DNA of 64,000 bases from contig NC_070603.1 of the NCBI RefSeq assembly GCF_027172205.1, forward strand, positions 38,326,501 to 38,390,500, written 5' to 3'. Origin of the DNA: Podarcis raffonei. Lineage: Eukaryota; Chordata; Lepidosauria; Squamata; Lacertidae. A program made the position numbers and the translations under genes. This document shows positions 24,336 to 37,400 of this stretch, in pieces. The notes beneath the pieces were generated by a model that saw nothing but the letters and a program-made list of their open reading frames with translations, was not told the DNA's origin and searched no databases. The first letter of the stretch is position 1. The number at the start of each line of letters is the position of its first letter.

Positions 24336-25697
24336 TGCCCCTTACAGGGAAGGTTTTAATTTCTCCCATTCTGAGTAATTTAAGTTACAGGTTTATTTAT
24401 TTTCAAGGTGGTGCCATTTAGAACAATATAAAATCCAGTCTCAATTCTGTACGTGACTACTCAATGGGTAAAGAATCAGGCTTCTCTTTCATATACCTCA
24501 AATAACATCCCAAGGGATTGTCCCCCTTTCACTTTAAAAACTGGGACTCTTTCTAATTGCAATGGATTAGTTCTTATTACTGCTAATCTAGGCCAGAGAC
24601 CTGGCACACTTTCCCCCTTCCTGGGGCTGAAGCAAAAAAATGCAATAGTTTAGGAATCGAAAAAAATATCAGAGGCCACATGACAAAGATCGTTTTCGTT
24701 AGGCTGCCTGGATGGCCAAATTGTCAAGAGGCTTGGTACTTTTGCCTAAGAGGACAAGTTAATGTTTAATATAATACAGATCACACCAGCCTCAGATAGG
24801 CAAGTCATTTTAGAACTTTTTTTCCACCTGGTTGTTTCATAAGATGAGAGAGGAAATTCACACATTTTATTAAAAAAGCTTTTTTTGTGAGGGGTGGTGT
24901 TCAAAGCAATGGCAGTAGGCAAGGTGTAGCGTGGGGGGGGGGGCGCAGAGGGGTGGTGACCCCGGGTGCAAAATTTTGATAGAGCCACTACCATGTGCCC
25001 CCATGACAGGCTCCCTCCTCAATGTGGTTGAGCTTCTGCCACCTTCTGGAGCTGCAAGAAGGCAAGCTGGGCCCAGGCCGGGCCTTTGGAGCTGGGGCGG
25101 CACCTTCCTACCCCAAACCCTGGAGTAGCTTTGTAATAGTCTTTTTTTCCTTTTAACAAGGCAAAATGTGAATGTTTAAACAGAGGAAAGGGGCCAGTGG
25201 CCCTTCCAACATGGAGCGTATGGCTGACATGCAATATACAGGACTGAAGAACATCACCACTGAAGAACATGCTGTGACTTCTCTTTAAATATTATATATT
25301 CAAACTCAAGTGTGTTTTTGGGGGGGGTGTATTTTTGCATAGTATGTTGTGATTACAAATCACAAGGATCATCCTCCTGGTGTTTGTTTGCCTATTACAA
25401 ATATTTGATAAACCACTCTTCAGCTTGAGGGTTCCCTGAACAGTATTTCACCATTGAAAAACAATGGCAATCAGATTTGAATACATTAAACACATGTTCT
25501 TCAATATGAAACTGCTGGGGAATTCCCCCCCCCCCGGTCAGAGTTTTAGACTGTAGCATCATGAAGACGTGGATGACACACAACTCTTGTCTCTCATTTC
25601 CCAGGGATACTGCTGTGGTCCTGAACACCTGATTTGGAGGTGGTTCTGGGATGGATGAGGTTGAACCAATTTAGGCTGAATCTAGGTAAGACAGAGG

Positions 25698-25878
25698 TAC
25701 AAAGGAACATGGGGAACTGCCTTATACTGAGTCAGACCATGGGTCCATCTAGCACAGTATTGGCAATGGCTCTCTAGGGTTTCAGGTGGGGAGTGTCTTC
25801 TGGGCCTATCTGGAGATAGCAGGAGTTGAAACTGGGACCTTCTGCAGCACACGGTCTATCAATGATCTACGAACCTTC
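25698..25878 (-). mobile_element. tRNA-derived SINE (same family as 11299)
   Basis: The plus strand shows ACTGCCTTATACTGAGTCAG, CATGGGTCCATCTAGCACAG and a degraded head near ATCAATGATCTACGAACCTT. Confidence 0.72.
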
Positions 25879-25919
25879 CCTAAGGAGCCGTAGATTACCT
25901 TCTTCTTATCTGGATTGAG

Positions 25920-26595
25920 TTTCAGAATGAATCAAGATTCAACACTTTACCTGCTCTGCACTGTTGGGGGGTGGGGAAGCCTGCAACTTTCCCAATTCTA
26001 CCAGAATTCACACCATAACATCCAAATGCTGCCGCTAACATTCAGATTTAATCCCATGTCTGCCCCAACCTGTTTGTACTCTTCCAGGTTCCACTCCATC
26101 TTGCCAGGTTCAGGTTCTGCCTAGGCTCCTCTGTTCTGGCTCTTGCCTTCTGACATTCAAAATAAACATTTTGTTTTCCAGTGAACGTACTCTTATGTGT
26201 GTGCCAGACCCCTATAATCCAAGTAAGTGTTAAAAGCCAGGTTAGGTTCCTGATGAGGTAATCACCTGGGTGATGGGCCATTAAGAGAACAATGGAAAGG
26301 AGGCTGTTTGTCAGATGAAGAATGGGTGGGACCCCTCCTCCAGTTTTTAAAACAGAGCAGAGTTTGCTGTGATGTGACCTAGAAGCTGGATGCAAAAGCT
26401 GCAGTCTGGAAAGGCAGAGAGAGCCATGGTTGATTTCTCCTTGAATCCAAGGCTACGGCTTTGGAAGAAACAAGACCCTTTGGGGGTTTTAATGCTGTGA
26501 AACCCTCCATCAAAGGCTCAGGTCATATATATGTGTAAATAAACCATATTTCATAAAGACACCACAGTCCCTGCTGTGCCTCATTTCCAAAGGAA
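25920..26595 (+). mobile_element. possible LTR-type sequence (fossil), limits unknown
   Basis: Two AATAAA signals with downstream T/G-rich sequence (CAAAATAAACATTTTGTTTT near 26159, GTAAATAAACCATATTTCAT near 26535) occur in sequence otherwise unlike its surroundings. No terminal repeats or duplication found, so this is only a suggestion. Confidence 0.27.
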
Positions 26596-28319
26596 ACATA
26601 AAGTGCCTGGAATCTCACACCGCTCAGAGATGGGGTGGCATGCAACACTGCCAACAAATACAAAACAAAAGAAATCATACAAAGCACAGATCCCACAAAG
26701 ACTTTCAATTTGGTTCAGCCTAAGGTGTCTTTCTGTAAATGTTCCTGGATCACCGGCAGGCAAAAGCCATGTTGCTCCCAGGCATTTTGAAATCAAAAGA
26801 TGCATTGTAACGCTTAACAAATTGGCCTATTGTGCAGCTCAAACGAAGTAAGTCACATTATCTCTTGATTTCTTCATGAACTACAAGAGCCAAATATTTA
26901 GCTTTCTCCCTGCTTTCCCCTCACACTTGTGCCTGCTTGCTGTGTGTGATACATGCAGGAGTTTCAGAAAGGACTCAGCAGAATTGTCATGTGTTCCACC
27001 AAAGAGCAGTTAGGAATCTCCCAGATATACTCCAAGGGGAAGAGCTGGATGTCCTCGCCCCTCATTAAAGAGAGGCAGGAGAAGAAGAATGAAGGACAGA
27101 TGAATGGGGAGGATAAGCAGGGGCAAAAGAGCAACAGGTCAGCACTTCAGGGCCATTAGCTGCCAAGCAACTTTCATCATATGTGGGAAATGGCTTTGCT
27201 GATGGATGTGAAGATGGAAAACAGAGTGATGGGGCTGTAAATCATCCAGATCCCTCTCTCCAGTGCTGTGTTTGTTTTACTTCTGGGGCTGCCAGCTCCA
27301 TTCCAGCACACACAATACCTTTTTCTTCCATGGTTACATGGCTGGAGGGTGCTTAGAAAGTTTTCCACCCAGCTTATTTCCTTGTCAAGCTCACTTTGGC
27401 AGATGAGCAGGATGAAAGGAGAGCTGCCAAAGCAAACAGTAGGCGGCGCTGTGCCATCCAGCCCACTGGCAGAGAGGAAGAGTTAAAAACACCTAGAATA
27501 TCAAGTGGAAGAGGATGAAGATCGGATAAAGAAGTTGCAAAGGCAGGAGATGCCAGCTGCAGTACTCCAAAGCAGGCTTCATCTCTAAATGGCTTGGACT
27601 GCCACTCCTAGGGGATGATGGGACATCTGTGAGACACCAGGTTGGCATAGAGAACTATGGGGCCTCTCCCAGCCACAGCTGGTGGGTGATCCCATCTGCA
27701 ACCTTGGGAATGGATGGATGGGCAACGGACTTGCCCTGTGTATTTTGGTAAAGCCAGAAGGCCTGTTGTGGTCCTGAGTCAGCAGAAAGGGGCCTCAGCT
27801 AATTAAATCAGCCTCACACTATTTCTTAGCGAGCCAGTGAAGCTCAAACACAGATGGCTCTATTAGAGAGTTCAAATTAATTTTGTATCCTGGGGTATTT
27901 TGCCACAAAGCCTTTGAGTGGATGCCAGCCATGCTGATTTGCTACCAACCCCTGCAACTAAGCAGCTCTCCAACTGGAATGATGATGATGACACAGATGC
28001 AACTTCAAGCCATCTCTGTGCGGATGGTTGTACATGAGAGTATGTTTTGCCTCGGCATTCAAGAGCCAGAACTCATTCTTCTATGGAGTCAGTCCTAAAA
28101 TTGGGGTGTGGGGTGGTTGTGTGTGTTTTCAGTCTTTTAAGAATGATTTTCTGATCAGATTTGCAAGCTGGATCTTTTAGCATCTCAGCTTGAAAAAGGG
28201 CACTGCATTGTCCACAGGTTCTGGCAAACTGCAGGGGACTGGGAGGAGGACTGATCAGTCCATGCAATGTATTACATGTGCTGGTAAATGTAGTATGGAT
28301 GCAATGAGGGCAATGGCAG
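26596..28319. other. no gene or recognised element
   Basis: Mixed sequence. AGGCGGCGCTGTGCCATC near 27442 is an isolated CpG-containing spot. No exon could be supported. Confidence 0.45.
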
Positions 28320-28560
28320 AGCTTCATGCTCTGGCACTGGGGGGCAGAGAGCAGGCAGTAGCGTGGCTGGCGCGCATCCCAGGGGCATGACACGTGTCCT
28401 GGGGCATGGTACGCTGCCTGCAGGGGCGTGGTGCCCAGCGTGGGTGGGGGGCCAGTCGCGATGGCACCCCACCAGTATCGCGCTGCTGGGGGCGGTGTGC
28501 TCCCCCCGCACTCCTCTTCCTCTGCCAGTGAATGAGGGAAGGTCAGCAAGTAGCATGCTC
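28320..28560. other. GC- and CpG-rich stretch
   Basis: The most GC-rich part of the left arm, with several CpGs (GGCTGGCGCGCATCCC, GCGATGGCACCCC). It has no exon-like open frame or splice sites that I can defend. TAGCGTGG-type sequence recurs near 24926, so it may be an old repeat and not a promoter island. Confidence 0.35.
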
Positions 28561-29851
28561 TGTCCCAGCCTTTGCTAATTTGGTGCCCAACAGATATCTT
28601 GCGCTACAACCCCCGTGAGCCCCAGCCAGCATGACCAATGGTCAGCGATTCTGGTATATGTGGCTCAAAACATCTGAGTGACACCAGGAGACAGCTATAG
28701 CCACTCTAGGGGTTGCTATAACCTTGCATGGAGACACATCAGTGTGTATTTTTCAGCGTCATCAGTTTTTCAGGAAATTCAGAACAAAGTACTTATTATT
28801 AAAGGCTGAAGGGATTAGCCAGAGGGAGCAGCAAACATAATGTGGACTATTCTTTTCTTGCAGAAGGTTCCTTCCTAGGACTTGTAGTCCAAAACATTTG
28901 GAGGGCACCAGGCTGCCCCAGATCTTTCCAGCAGCAGTACAACATATGATGGCTTGTGTCTCAGGCCAGTCAAGGAAAGGGCACCTTTAATTTTCTTCCG
29001 GTACACCCAACAGCTCCAAACGGAGGAGATTTCTCTCCCTGCCAGCCAGCCACCTCCAAAGAACCAGGGAAGACCTCTGTCTGCTTTTTTCAAGTTTTGT
29101 TGTGGGTGCACTCTGCTGCATGGAGACAGCGTTGCTCTGACAGATGTGTGCATGGATGGCTCCTGATGGGAAAATAGCCTCAGAACTTGGACGTGTTTCA
29201 GGAGGAGCTCATGGAACCGCCTTCCCGCTAGCAGCTGCAGAAACGGACTGGCGTGGAATTTCCTTCCCATTGCCAACTGCCACTCATTCCTTTGATCTGA
29301 GGGAGAACAAACTGCCATCCTCTCAGAAAGCCACAAGGTGTGTGTGTTTCTTTTTTTATTAAAAAAGATTGCGTGCCCTTTGGAATCTACCGGGGTTTCG
29401 TTGACTCACTGAGGCCCAGGAAGGGCATAAGATTTACCTGAGTTGGCAAGTGCCTTATGCATATAAGTTGGTGCACATGAGCACACACAACAGGCAAGTG
29501 ATGGGGGGGGGATTGGTCAGGGAACTGGAAAAGTTGCCCCTAGAAAATGGATCTTCTGTTCGCTGTTGCCTTGCTTCAAGAGGCAGGTTGGGGCCACAAG
29601 GTTCTGAATCCATTGCCCATAGCAATAAGTGAACAACACCACGACCTTAAATTTGTGGTCTTCAAATCCTGCTTTTGAATAAGGTAGCTTCCAGCTGACC
29701 TGTATCTATCTCTGTTCAGCTGCAGTCCCCCCTCCCCTGCTTCAAAAGATAGGCTAAGGTGATGAGGGTGTTCTGAAACAGCCTTCCTCAATCTGGTGTC
29801 TCTCCAGATCAGCACAAGACCATCAGCCTAAACCAGCATAGGAAATGGGCA

Positions 29852-29942
29852 GGGATGCTTCAGCTGTGATTCCTGCATTGCAGGGACTTAGACAAGTTGA
29901 CCCTTTGGGTTCCTTCCAACTTACAGTTCTATGATTCTATGG
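29852..29942 (+). mobile_element. CR1-type 3' end
   Basis: GATTCCTGCATTGCAGGGAC, TTCCTTCCAACTTACAGTTC and TATGATTCTATG: a CR1 3' tail or the tail of a CR1-mobilised SINE. Confidence 0.65.
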
Positions 29943-31421
29943 CAGCTGTAGTTAGGGCTGGACTTAGGGCTCATTGACAATTCTGCTTTCCCCCAGGAAA
30001 ACTCAATGTTTACTGCTGAATTGGAGCAAATTTCAATTGGGTTTTCACTGGATTGACATTTGCTCTGATTTAGTCCTAAATGTTTTCTAGGGGACAGTGG
30101 TATGGATCAGCCCATAGGGTTGTGTGGGGTTTTGTGGGTGTTGTTACTCTACTGCTGTGTCTGATTCCCATGGCTTAGCCTTTGTGATCACACATTTCAA
30201 GTGCAAGTCACCTGTTGTTTGGACATCAATGCTGCCTTTCAAGTCTTCTGGGAGATGTTCTAATAGTTAAAACATGGGGTCTCAAATTTCAGAGATGCCC
30301 TGTGTGATGCCACCTCTCACCTTCCATTCTACATCATAGCTGCACCATCCCTTGTGGCGTCCCCAAGGCTCTGTGCCCAGTGCAACCAAACCGGTTGCAC
30401 TTCCCAAAATCTGCCTCTGCTCTAAGTTATCTGGATAGAGATCACCTAAGATTACTTTTGGTTCTGTATAGCACATAGCAGCTTGTGGGTCTAAACATTA
30501 AATTGGATGGGGAACATCCTTCAGCCTGTGGGCTACATTCCCTTCTGGGACGTCTTTGGGGAAGGGATGGGGTAACATGCCAGTGTTGGGTGGGGAAAGA
30601 GGCAAAAGTTGCTGAAGCAATGAATGTGAATTTTACCTTTGTACACAGGCTAGTCTCCACACACACCTCTCTTTGTCCTCCATTCAGACAAGCAAGAGGC
30701 ATCACTACAGTTCAAGGGCACATTCTATCCTGACAAAAAGACTAAAGGGGCTTGTAAAACAGAGCTGGTGATAGGGGGATGGGCTGTGACCTGTAGAGAG
30801 AGTCCCTAGAGCCAGAGAGTCCTGCAAGTTCCTCACACCCACATTAAATAGAAGTAGCATGCAAATCCGATTTGGCTTTCCACTTCCTTTTTCTATCCAC
30901 CTCCCTCCCATTTCTTTGTTCGGTCTTTAACTCCCAGCATTGTTAGCTTTTATTTATTTTAAAATATTTTTTATTTTATATTGTCAGGCCAAGACTCCCC
31001 AAGTTGGCGAACAAAAACCAGTGTTTGAAAACCACAGCAAAATGCTGCGTAAAATAAACAGCCCAAACCACTTAATTAAACTGCAAACATAACAGTAAAT
31101 GAAAGCCAGTGGAATAAAACGTAACAGAATAATACTTAAAGGAAAAAATAAAAATAAATAAGCAGTTCGTCATCATTCAGCAAAAGAGCCTGAAGCAAAA
31201 CCAACCAACCAACCAACAACCTCTTGAATTTAGGATACCAACAACAACAAAGCTCTCTGAAATGAAACCACCTTGGCCCAGCATCAGAAGCTAAACTAAG
31301 AGGGAGAGCAAGGAACATTTTCCCCAGGAGAGCAATGGAGGTTGGTATTCATTGAAAAAGAAAAGAAAAGGTTGATTTGTGCCTGACTGCACCAGATGGT
31401 ATTTTTGCCTGTTTAGCATTG

Positions 31422-31566
31422 AAACTAAGTTGGTTAGAACGTGGTGCTGATAACACCAAGGTCACAGGTTTGATCCCTATATAGGACAGCTGCAGAGTCA
31501 TTCATTGCAAGGGGTTGGACTAGATGTTCCATAGGGTTCCTTCCAACTCTACAAATCTATTTCTAT
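31422..31566 (+). mobile_element. tRNA-headed SINE with CR1-type tail
   Basis: The head has GTTGGTTAGAACGTGGTGCT and TGATAACACCAAGGTCACAG, with B box GGTTTGATCCC, resembling a tRNA-Ile (GAT). It is followed by GGGTTGGACTAGATGTTCC, CCTTCCAACTCTACAAATCT and a degenerate ATTCTATG repeat, the CR1 3' end. So this SINE appears to borrow CR1 machinery, unlike the Sauria SINE. Confidence 0.72.
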
Positions 31567-32414
31567 GAAACCTCCTTTTGGGAGCCCAACTGAGGTCTAA
31601 TGGAGAGAAACAAAAGTTTTGAAAACTACATTGGGACCTGGCCTCTTTTTTAAAAAAAAGAAGAGGTGGACTCATAAATATCCAGTCTCAGCCACACTCC
31701 AAGTTTGCTTTGGCAAGCAGGCTATGCCCAAAGACTGGCAGCTACAAATCATTGCTCTTGCTCCCCAAGATCCAGTTGCAGTGAAATCTGGGCACACGCA
31801 TGTGCCTTGCCGAGAGGGTGTAGCAGACAAATGGAGCCTAATTAGGGAGTGATTTGTATATTGCAGAGTAGGAAGCAGACAGCTTAATGAAGGGGGTCTG
31901 GAATGCTTGCCTAAGGTGAACAAGCAGTTACAGGGCCGGGAGGTTGATGCACAGAGTTAATAGCACGGCTGCCCTCCTCTCCCCATTTAACCCTTCTTTC
32001 TGAAGCTCATTCTGCAAATCTATCAGCGGTGAATGTATGGGGTTATGAACTGATCATTGCAGCACACAGAATGAATGTCTGTTTTTAAATGGCCTGCCCC
32101 AAGACATTTTCCTGTTCCATTATTACTGTGGGTGTGTCCACACTTAACTGTGAAATAAATCCACATGGTGCACTTAATACATGATGGTCCCATCCTTCTT
32201 AAAATAACAAAGAGCCCTGTGTTGTGTGAGTGTCCATCATCACAGCCAGACTCAGATAACTCATGATGTGGGAGGGAGGGATGCTATTCATAAGGAAAGC
32301 TCAAGCCACCTGAGAAACCTGCTTTGTTATCAAACATTATTTAGGAATAACCAAAGAAGGTACAAATAAGAGATATTCCACTTTCACTACATTTAGTCGA
32401 TAATTATATATCTG

Positions 32415-32500
32415 AGTCTGCCCAATAATACATGTTCACTCAGTAATAAGCCCTATCAGTGAGGCTTACTATAAGTGTGTATAGGACTGCAATCTATCTG
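32415..32500. repeat. dispersed short repeat, family of 2338
   Basis: CAGTAATAAGCCCTATCAGT, GAGGCTTACTATAAGTGTGT and ATAGGACTGCAATC. A second partial copy follows at 32838-32905 (CAGTGCAATCCTTCATGTCT, GTAAGCCCCACTGAGTTCAA). Confidence 0.5.
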
Positions 32501-33173
32501 CAGACATGTTTCACTTTAGTAGCGGTTTATGTCAAATCTGTTCTTTTACTATATCAGCTAGTTTTAGACGATGGCTTGGTTCATATGGTAAGTCAAACTA
32601 TGATGTCCTGGAACTGAGCTTACAGCCACTCCCCCCCCCCCCGTCCTTTTTGCTCCCATGCGGTGTTGAGCTAAGCCAAAGTTTGACTCCGTGTTGCATC
32701 CACATCTGGGTTCAGCTACAAACTTTGGCTACAGCTTGTGGATAGTGCAGAGAGAGCTTAACCATGAGCCACTAGGGAAGCCAGCATGTGTACTAGGTTC
32801 TAAAAGAGAGCCCTCCACACCTTCACTCTTGAAAGGCTAGCAGTGCAATCCTTCATGTCTCCCCAGAAGTAAGCCCCACTGAGTTCAATCGGATTGCAGC
32901 ATGAAGCTCCTTCACTTCGAAACCTCAGATCCTGAGGGGCAAGAGAAACCCTCATAAAACACACACTATTTGGAAGAGCCGCTGTAGCCCAGATAGTTCC
33001 TCAAGTTCTAAGGTTCCCAGCTGGACAATGCAAATCTGATGGTCAAATCCATGCCAGATGTGCCTTGTGCCATTTGGATAAGTAAATGGTTTGGTTCAGA
33101 AGATGGTTTGGTAAAGAAAGCATGCTTGTTCCATGGTCCTTGAGGATCAGGGAAATACAAGCAAAGCAACACC

Positions 33174-33200
33174 ATTGATTGATTGATTGATTGATTGATT
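33174..33200. repeat. (ATTG)n tetranucleotide microsatellite
   Basis: Six to seven ATTG units. Confidence 0.95.
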
Positions 33201-33316
33201 AGTTAGTGACATTTATATCCTGCTCTTCTTCTCCAAGGAGTGCCCAGTAGCTGGTTCAGTATCATGGAGAATGTCCTATCTGGATATGTGAATATCACCT
33301 ACATGGATATAGTTTC

Positions 33317-33420
33317 CTGCCTTAATAATAATAATTTTATTATTTTTACCCCACCCATCAGACTGGATTTCCCCAGCCACTCTGGGCGGCTTATAGCACA
33401 TATAAAAACATAGCAATGCA
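33317..33420 (-). mobile_element. LINE 3' fragment, reverse
   Basis: TACCCCACCCATCAGACTGG, TTTCCCCAGCCACTCTGGGC and GGCTTATAGCACATATAAAA follow a TAA/TTA tract. The same tail in forward orientation lies at about 62925-62985 (GGCTGGGGCAACCCAGTCAG, GGGCGGGGTATAAATAATAA). Confidence 0.55.
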
Positions 33421-34122
33421 AGATGCCTTGGACGAGCTATTTCCCTCCCAGGGCCCTTAACCCTGTATGGTTCTCATGCGTAACAGCAAGGTATTTGGGG
33501 GGGGGGACAGAGGGGATACCTCTCCAAACTCCATGAGCCCTCCTCTAACTTTTGGCAGTTCTCAGCCATGCCATGGTTAGGGTTTCTTTCCAAGAATTTA
33601 GAATTCTCAAGATAACACAGATCAAAGGAAGAATCCGGGGGGCAAAGAACAAAGAGGGCAAGGAGACATGCAATCTCAGCCTCATAGGGAGGATGCAGGC
33701 AGTGCCAGGCTTGCCATGTTGATGGATATGTCAGGGAGGTACTGACTGGCAATTCACCTGCAAGAACAAGGGGCAATAGCCTGGAATTTAATAAAACCTC
33801 TGGACTCAGCATAAATCACCTCCCACCAGAGGCATGATTTAAGGGATGTTTAGACAGCCCTGACTTAATCACAGTGGGAGAGGCAGGTGTACTAAGATTT
33901 AATGGGCAGGGGGGAATGTGATCCTGCCTTCTCTTTGCATTCCTGAAGCCTTCTTGGCATCACATTGCAGGTGACACATGTAGAAGGCGAATGAGTACTT
34001 ATAGGGATGCACTGAGCAGACAACATACAGCTTGCAGGCTACACCAACATCCCTGTCACTTGAGTGGAGCCCATGTTATTGTTAGAAGCGTTTTAAAAAC
34101 CCACAACAGCTTGTGACACGAA

Positions 34123-34240
34123 CGTAGGAATCTGTCTTATGTTGAGACAGGGCTTGAGGCATGGTTCAGCCACGTTGACTGAACTTGGGACCTTCTCGTG
34201 CACAGCAGATGTTCTGCCACTGAACTACAGACCCTTCCCC
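34123..34240 (-). mobile_element. tRNA-derived SINE (same family as 11299), partial
   Basis: Keeps ends of both sides: ATCTGTCTTATGTTGAGACA, and the head region GCCACTGAACTACAGACCCT. The middle is shortened relative to other copies. Confidence 0.58.
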
Positions 34241-34339
34241 TATTCAGTTTGCTTATGAGCTGCCTAGAGACTTCTGCTTGCCCAGGATCCTGTTTCAGAC
34301 TGACCTAGGGAGACTCTTCCCATGTTTAAGTTCTTATCA

Positions 34340-34440
34340 TCCATGCTATAGTTTGTTTTAAATGTTTGTGTTGTTGTTGTGTTTTGAACTGTTTTGAACT
34401 ATTCCCTGTGTAAATTGCCTTGAGGTTTCAAAGCTGATAA
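34340..34440 (+). mobile_element. LINE (L2/CR1-like) 3' fragment, decayed
   Basis: GCTATAGTTTGTTTTAAATG, then GTAAATTGCCTTGAGGTTTC and GATAAATTAATTGTAATACT. Confidence 0.4.
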
Positions 34441-37400
34441 ATTAATTGTAATACTACTACTAAATAATTACATAGCATCCTTGAAGCAGCTGGCAATAGC
34501 CCTCCATTTGCTCTATTGAGCAGAGGGCAAGTTATTGTTGGAATGTTTAAATGCACACATCTTGTGATTTATAGCATCTTCTGAAGAAGGGAATTATTAC
34601 TGCATGGCCATTAAGTGTATAATAACTGTAATGAGAATTCTGGTCATATGGAGAAACCTGGGGTGGCATTCTTATAGGACAGTATGGTGCATGAGTCAGC
34701 CTTTAACTACCACTGCAGGTGAAGAAAAGGAACACTTTAGGGCTGTAATAGGAATTTGTTGGATGGATCCAGAGCATATTGTTGATGCTGGAGGAATCAG
34801 AGCAAGCAGCAAAGCAGCTGCAACTGTGCAAGTAATGTGTGGTCTCCTGAAAAGCAAAGTGTCCTAGAGCCTCGAGTGAAACACCTGTAAAAGGAATGGG
34901 AACAAAGCAGCGTATTCACAAGCATCTAGGCATCTCATGTCATAAGGCTCCAACTATTCTTTAATTTGAAGTCAATTTGTAAAAAAAAAAAAGGGGGAAA
35001 TTCAATAAACATTATATTGGGGGTGGGGGGGTGGGGAGAGAGAAAAGGGACTCCCACTATGTCTCTGTACCATGGACAGCCCCTCTTCTCTGCTGCTTGT
35101 CCTTAATAAATCTCTGTCCCTATTTTTTTCTTTCTTTTGGGTTATTTGGTAGATTCCTTTAAAAAATGCTACAATGCACATAGGTGAGTATGCTAGAGAG
35201 TAGTATTTTCTTTTCTCACTCTACCCCAAGAACTGTTATCCAGATGGTAAAACTGAAGAGTGTACAGCCAGATCCAGTGCGAGATTAAAACATTGTATTA
35301 AACCCTGTCTTATTTTTGTACAAGCAACACATGTTCATGATCACTTTACTGGAGGGCATGTTTCAGAAGCTAGTGCAGAGGACAGACCAAATGAAGTAAA
35401 TGAATTCTACCATAAGGGGGAGAGTGGGTTGAGAGAGTGGCTCTCCAGGGTTTCACACAGGGATCTATCCCAACCCTACCTGGGAGATATTCTTCCTCTT
35501 CCTCTTAGCCAAAGCCTTCACCATCCTTCAGCGAAGGATGCAGTCTCAGGGTCTGTGAAGGAAACAACCTGCAAGTTTGACTCAAAGACTTGAGAGAGCT
35601 GGACTTTATAAGCTTTGGGAGAGCTGTTGGGTTTTTAAAGCTGTGCACAACATATATAATGGCACTTAAAAGTTTCAAAACACCAAGGAGCCTCCACTGA
35701 CATTCTTTTCAAAATGAAACCAAACCCGGGTAAGCACTGTGCTTCCAGAACTTCCAACCACTCAGAGAAGTGGGTTAAGCATGACACTATAAATACACAA
35801 GTGTGCACCTATTTTCATCTGAAAAATGATGGAGGGTAGGTATGATCTCCCCCATCCCATCCCACACATTAATTTTGTAGCAGGTCCTGAGGAAAGATAT
35901 AAAAATGTAGTGTAGCTCTTAGAAAATGAGCAAATCTAGTTGAAACAATCCTGAGGATGGGGTCATTTTTACCTAGATACAAGTAAAGCTAATTTTACAA
36001 GAAAAGGATCGATCTCTCTCTCCCCTCCAACTTACAATTACATTAGGAAGAAAATTCCTAGGGAAACATTGCCCTCTTGTGTCCAGCATTAAGTTTGCAA
36101 CACATTCGTTTCATACCGTATGCTACAATGGGAATTTTCATTTGCAAGCACTACAAAGACAATCGATACAGTTCACAAGCTAGTGCACAATGCCACAAGC
36201 CCAGAAACTATTACCGGAACCTTGGGGATTTTTTTGCCCATTATAGAAGAAAACTGACTTGAGACTAATTTAGGAGATCCCATTGTGAAAAACTATTTCT
36301 AATGAATAGGCAAACATAAATGTTAACATGGCTGCACTCTAGTGGGCGAATGATATTTTGCTTTTCCTAAAGGAACAAATTTCTTAACCATTATGAAGCT
36401 ATGCCTGAGTCTAAACATTTATATCCCATCCCTAAGCTAGAAACCTCATTGGATAAAGCTACCCAGTTCCTACCCTCATTTTATCTGCTTGTTTCCTGCA
36501 CAGCTGAAGGGATTCTCCCTTACTTCTTTTCTGGCAGGGCACATGTACCTTTAACAGCTGCATGGCAGACAGAAATTCAACAGGTGAAACTTTTCCCACC
36601 ACTCAATGGTGCTGGGGAATAAGAATAAGAATACTGGGGGAATGGCCATCAAACTCAACAACAAGCATTATGAGTATCCTTCCTGGGTTGCCTTGCTTTC
36701 CATGATTATGAATGTGTTGCAGACCCCAACACTTCCACAGACCTGGAGTGTGTAAACATGAGGTAAAACATGTGTAAACATGAGGTAAAACAGGTGAGTT
36801 TTACCTCAGAATTCACATGACAGTCATCAGAGAGAGTCTACCTCTCAGTTGCCACCCATAGAAACTTATCCTCCAGTTCTGAGGGAAAGGTAGGGTGACC
36901 TTAAAGAAAACCATGCCTGACTTCCCCAACTTTAGCCAAATCCTGTCTTTAAAAACAGTAGATAGTGGTGCCAACCCAAAAGGAGGGGCCAGGCCTGCAC
37001 TGCCCCACTGCAGTTCAGGCTAACTGCAAGGCACACAACACTGTAGGCCTGATTCTTTCACCTTGGGACATTGTTTCCCAAAATTCTTACACTGAGGGTC
37101 CACTTGGCTCTTACTTCCAACAGGATTTTCTTTGAGAGTACATAATAACCACAAGAGGAACCCTCCCCATGTCTTTCTGTGTTCAGTTTACCTCCTTTAC
37201 GGGCTGGTAATCCCACTCTGTGTCTGCGTTGGGAGCAATAAAATGATCTAACCACATCATCATCCTTTCATTTGCAAGCAGAATTTCCACAAGAAAGAAT
37301 TATTCACCCTTAACAGATGTTGGCTGGAATGAGGCAATTCCAGGGCAGCTAATCATGCAGAGAAGCAGCGGGCAGCCTCTTTTCTCAAGACCTGCTTTGA

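Noticed and set aside
28073-28549. 158-codon minus-strand frame in GC-rich DNA
   Set aside because: Composition-driven and Pro/Ala/His-rich, with another open frame overlapping it. There is no evidence of coding.
28875-29336. 153-codon minus-strand frame
   Set aside because: No domain resemblance, no splice context, and it overlaps a decayed MITE end (GGAGGGCACCAGG). Best explained by chance.
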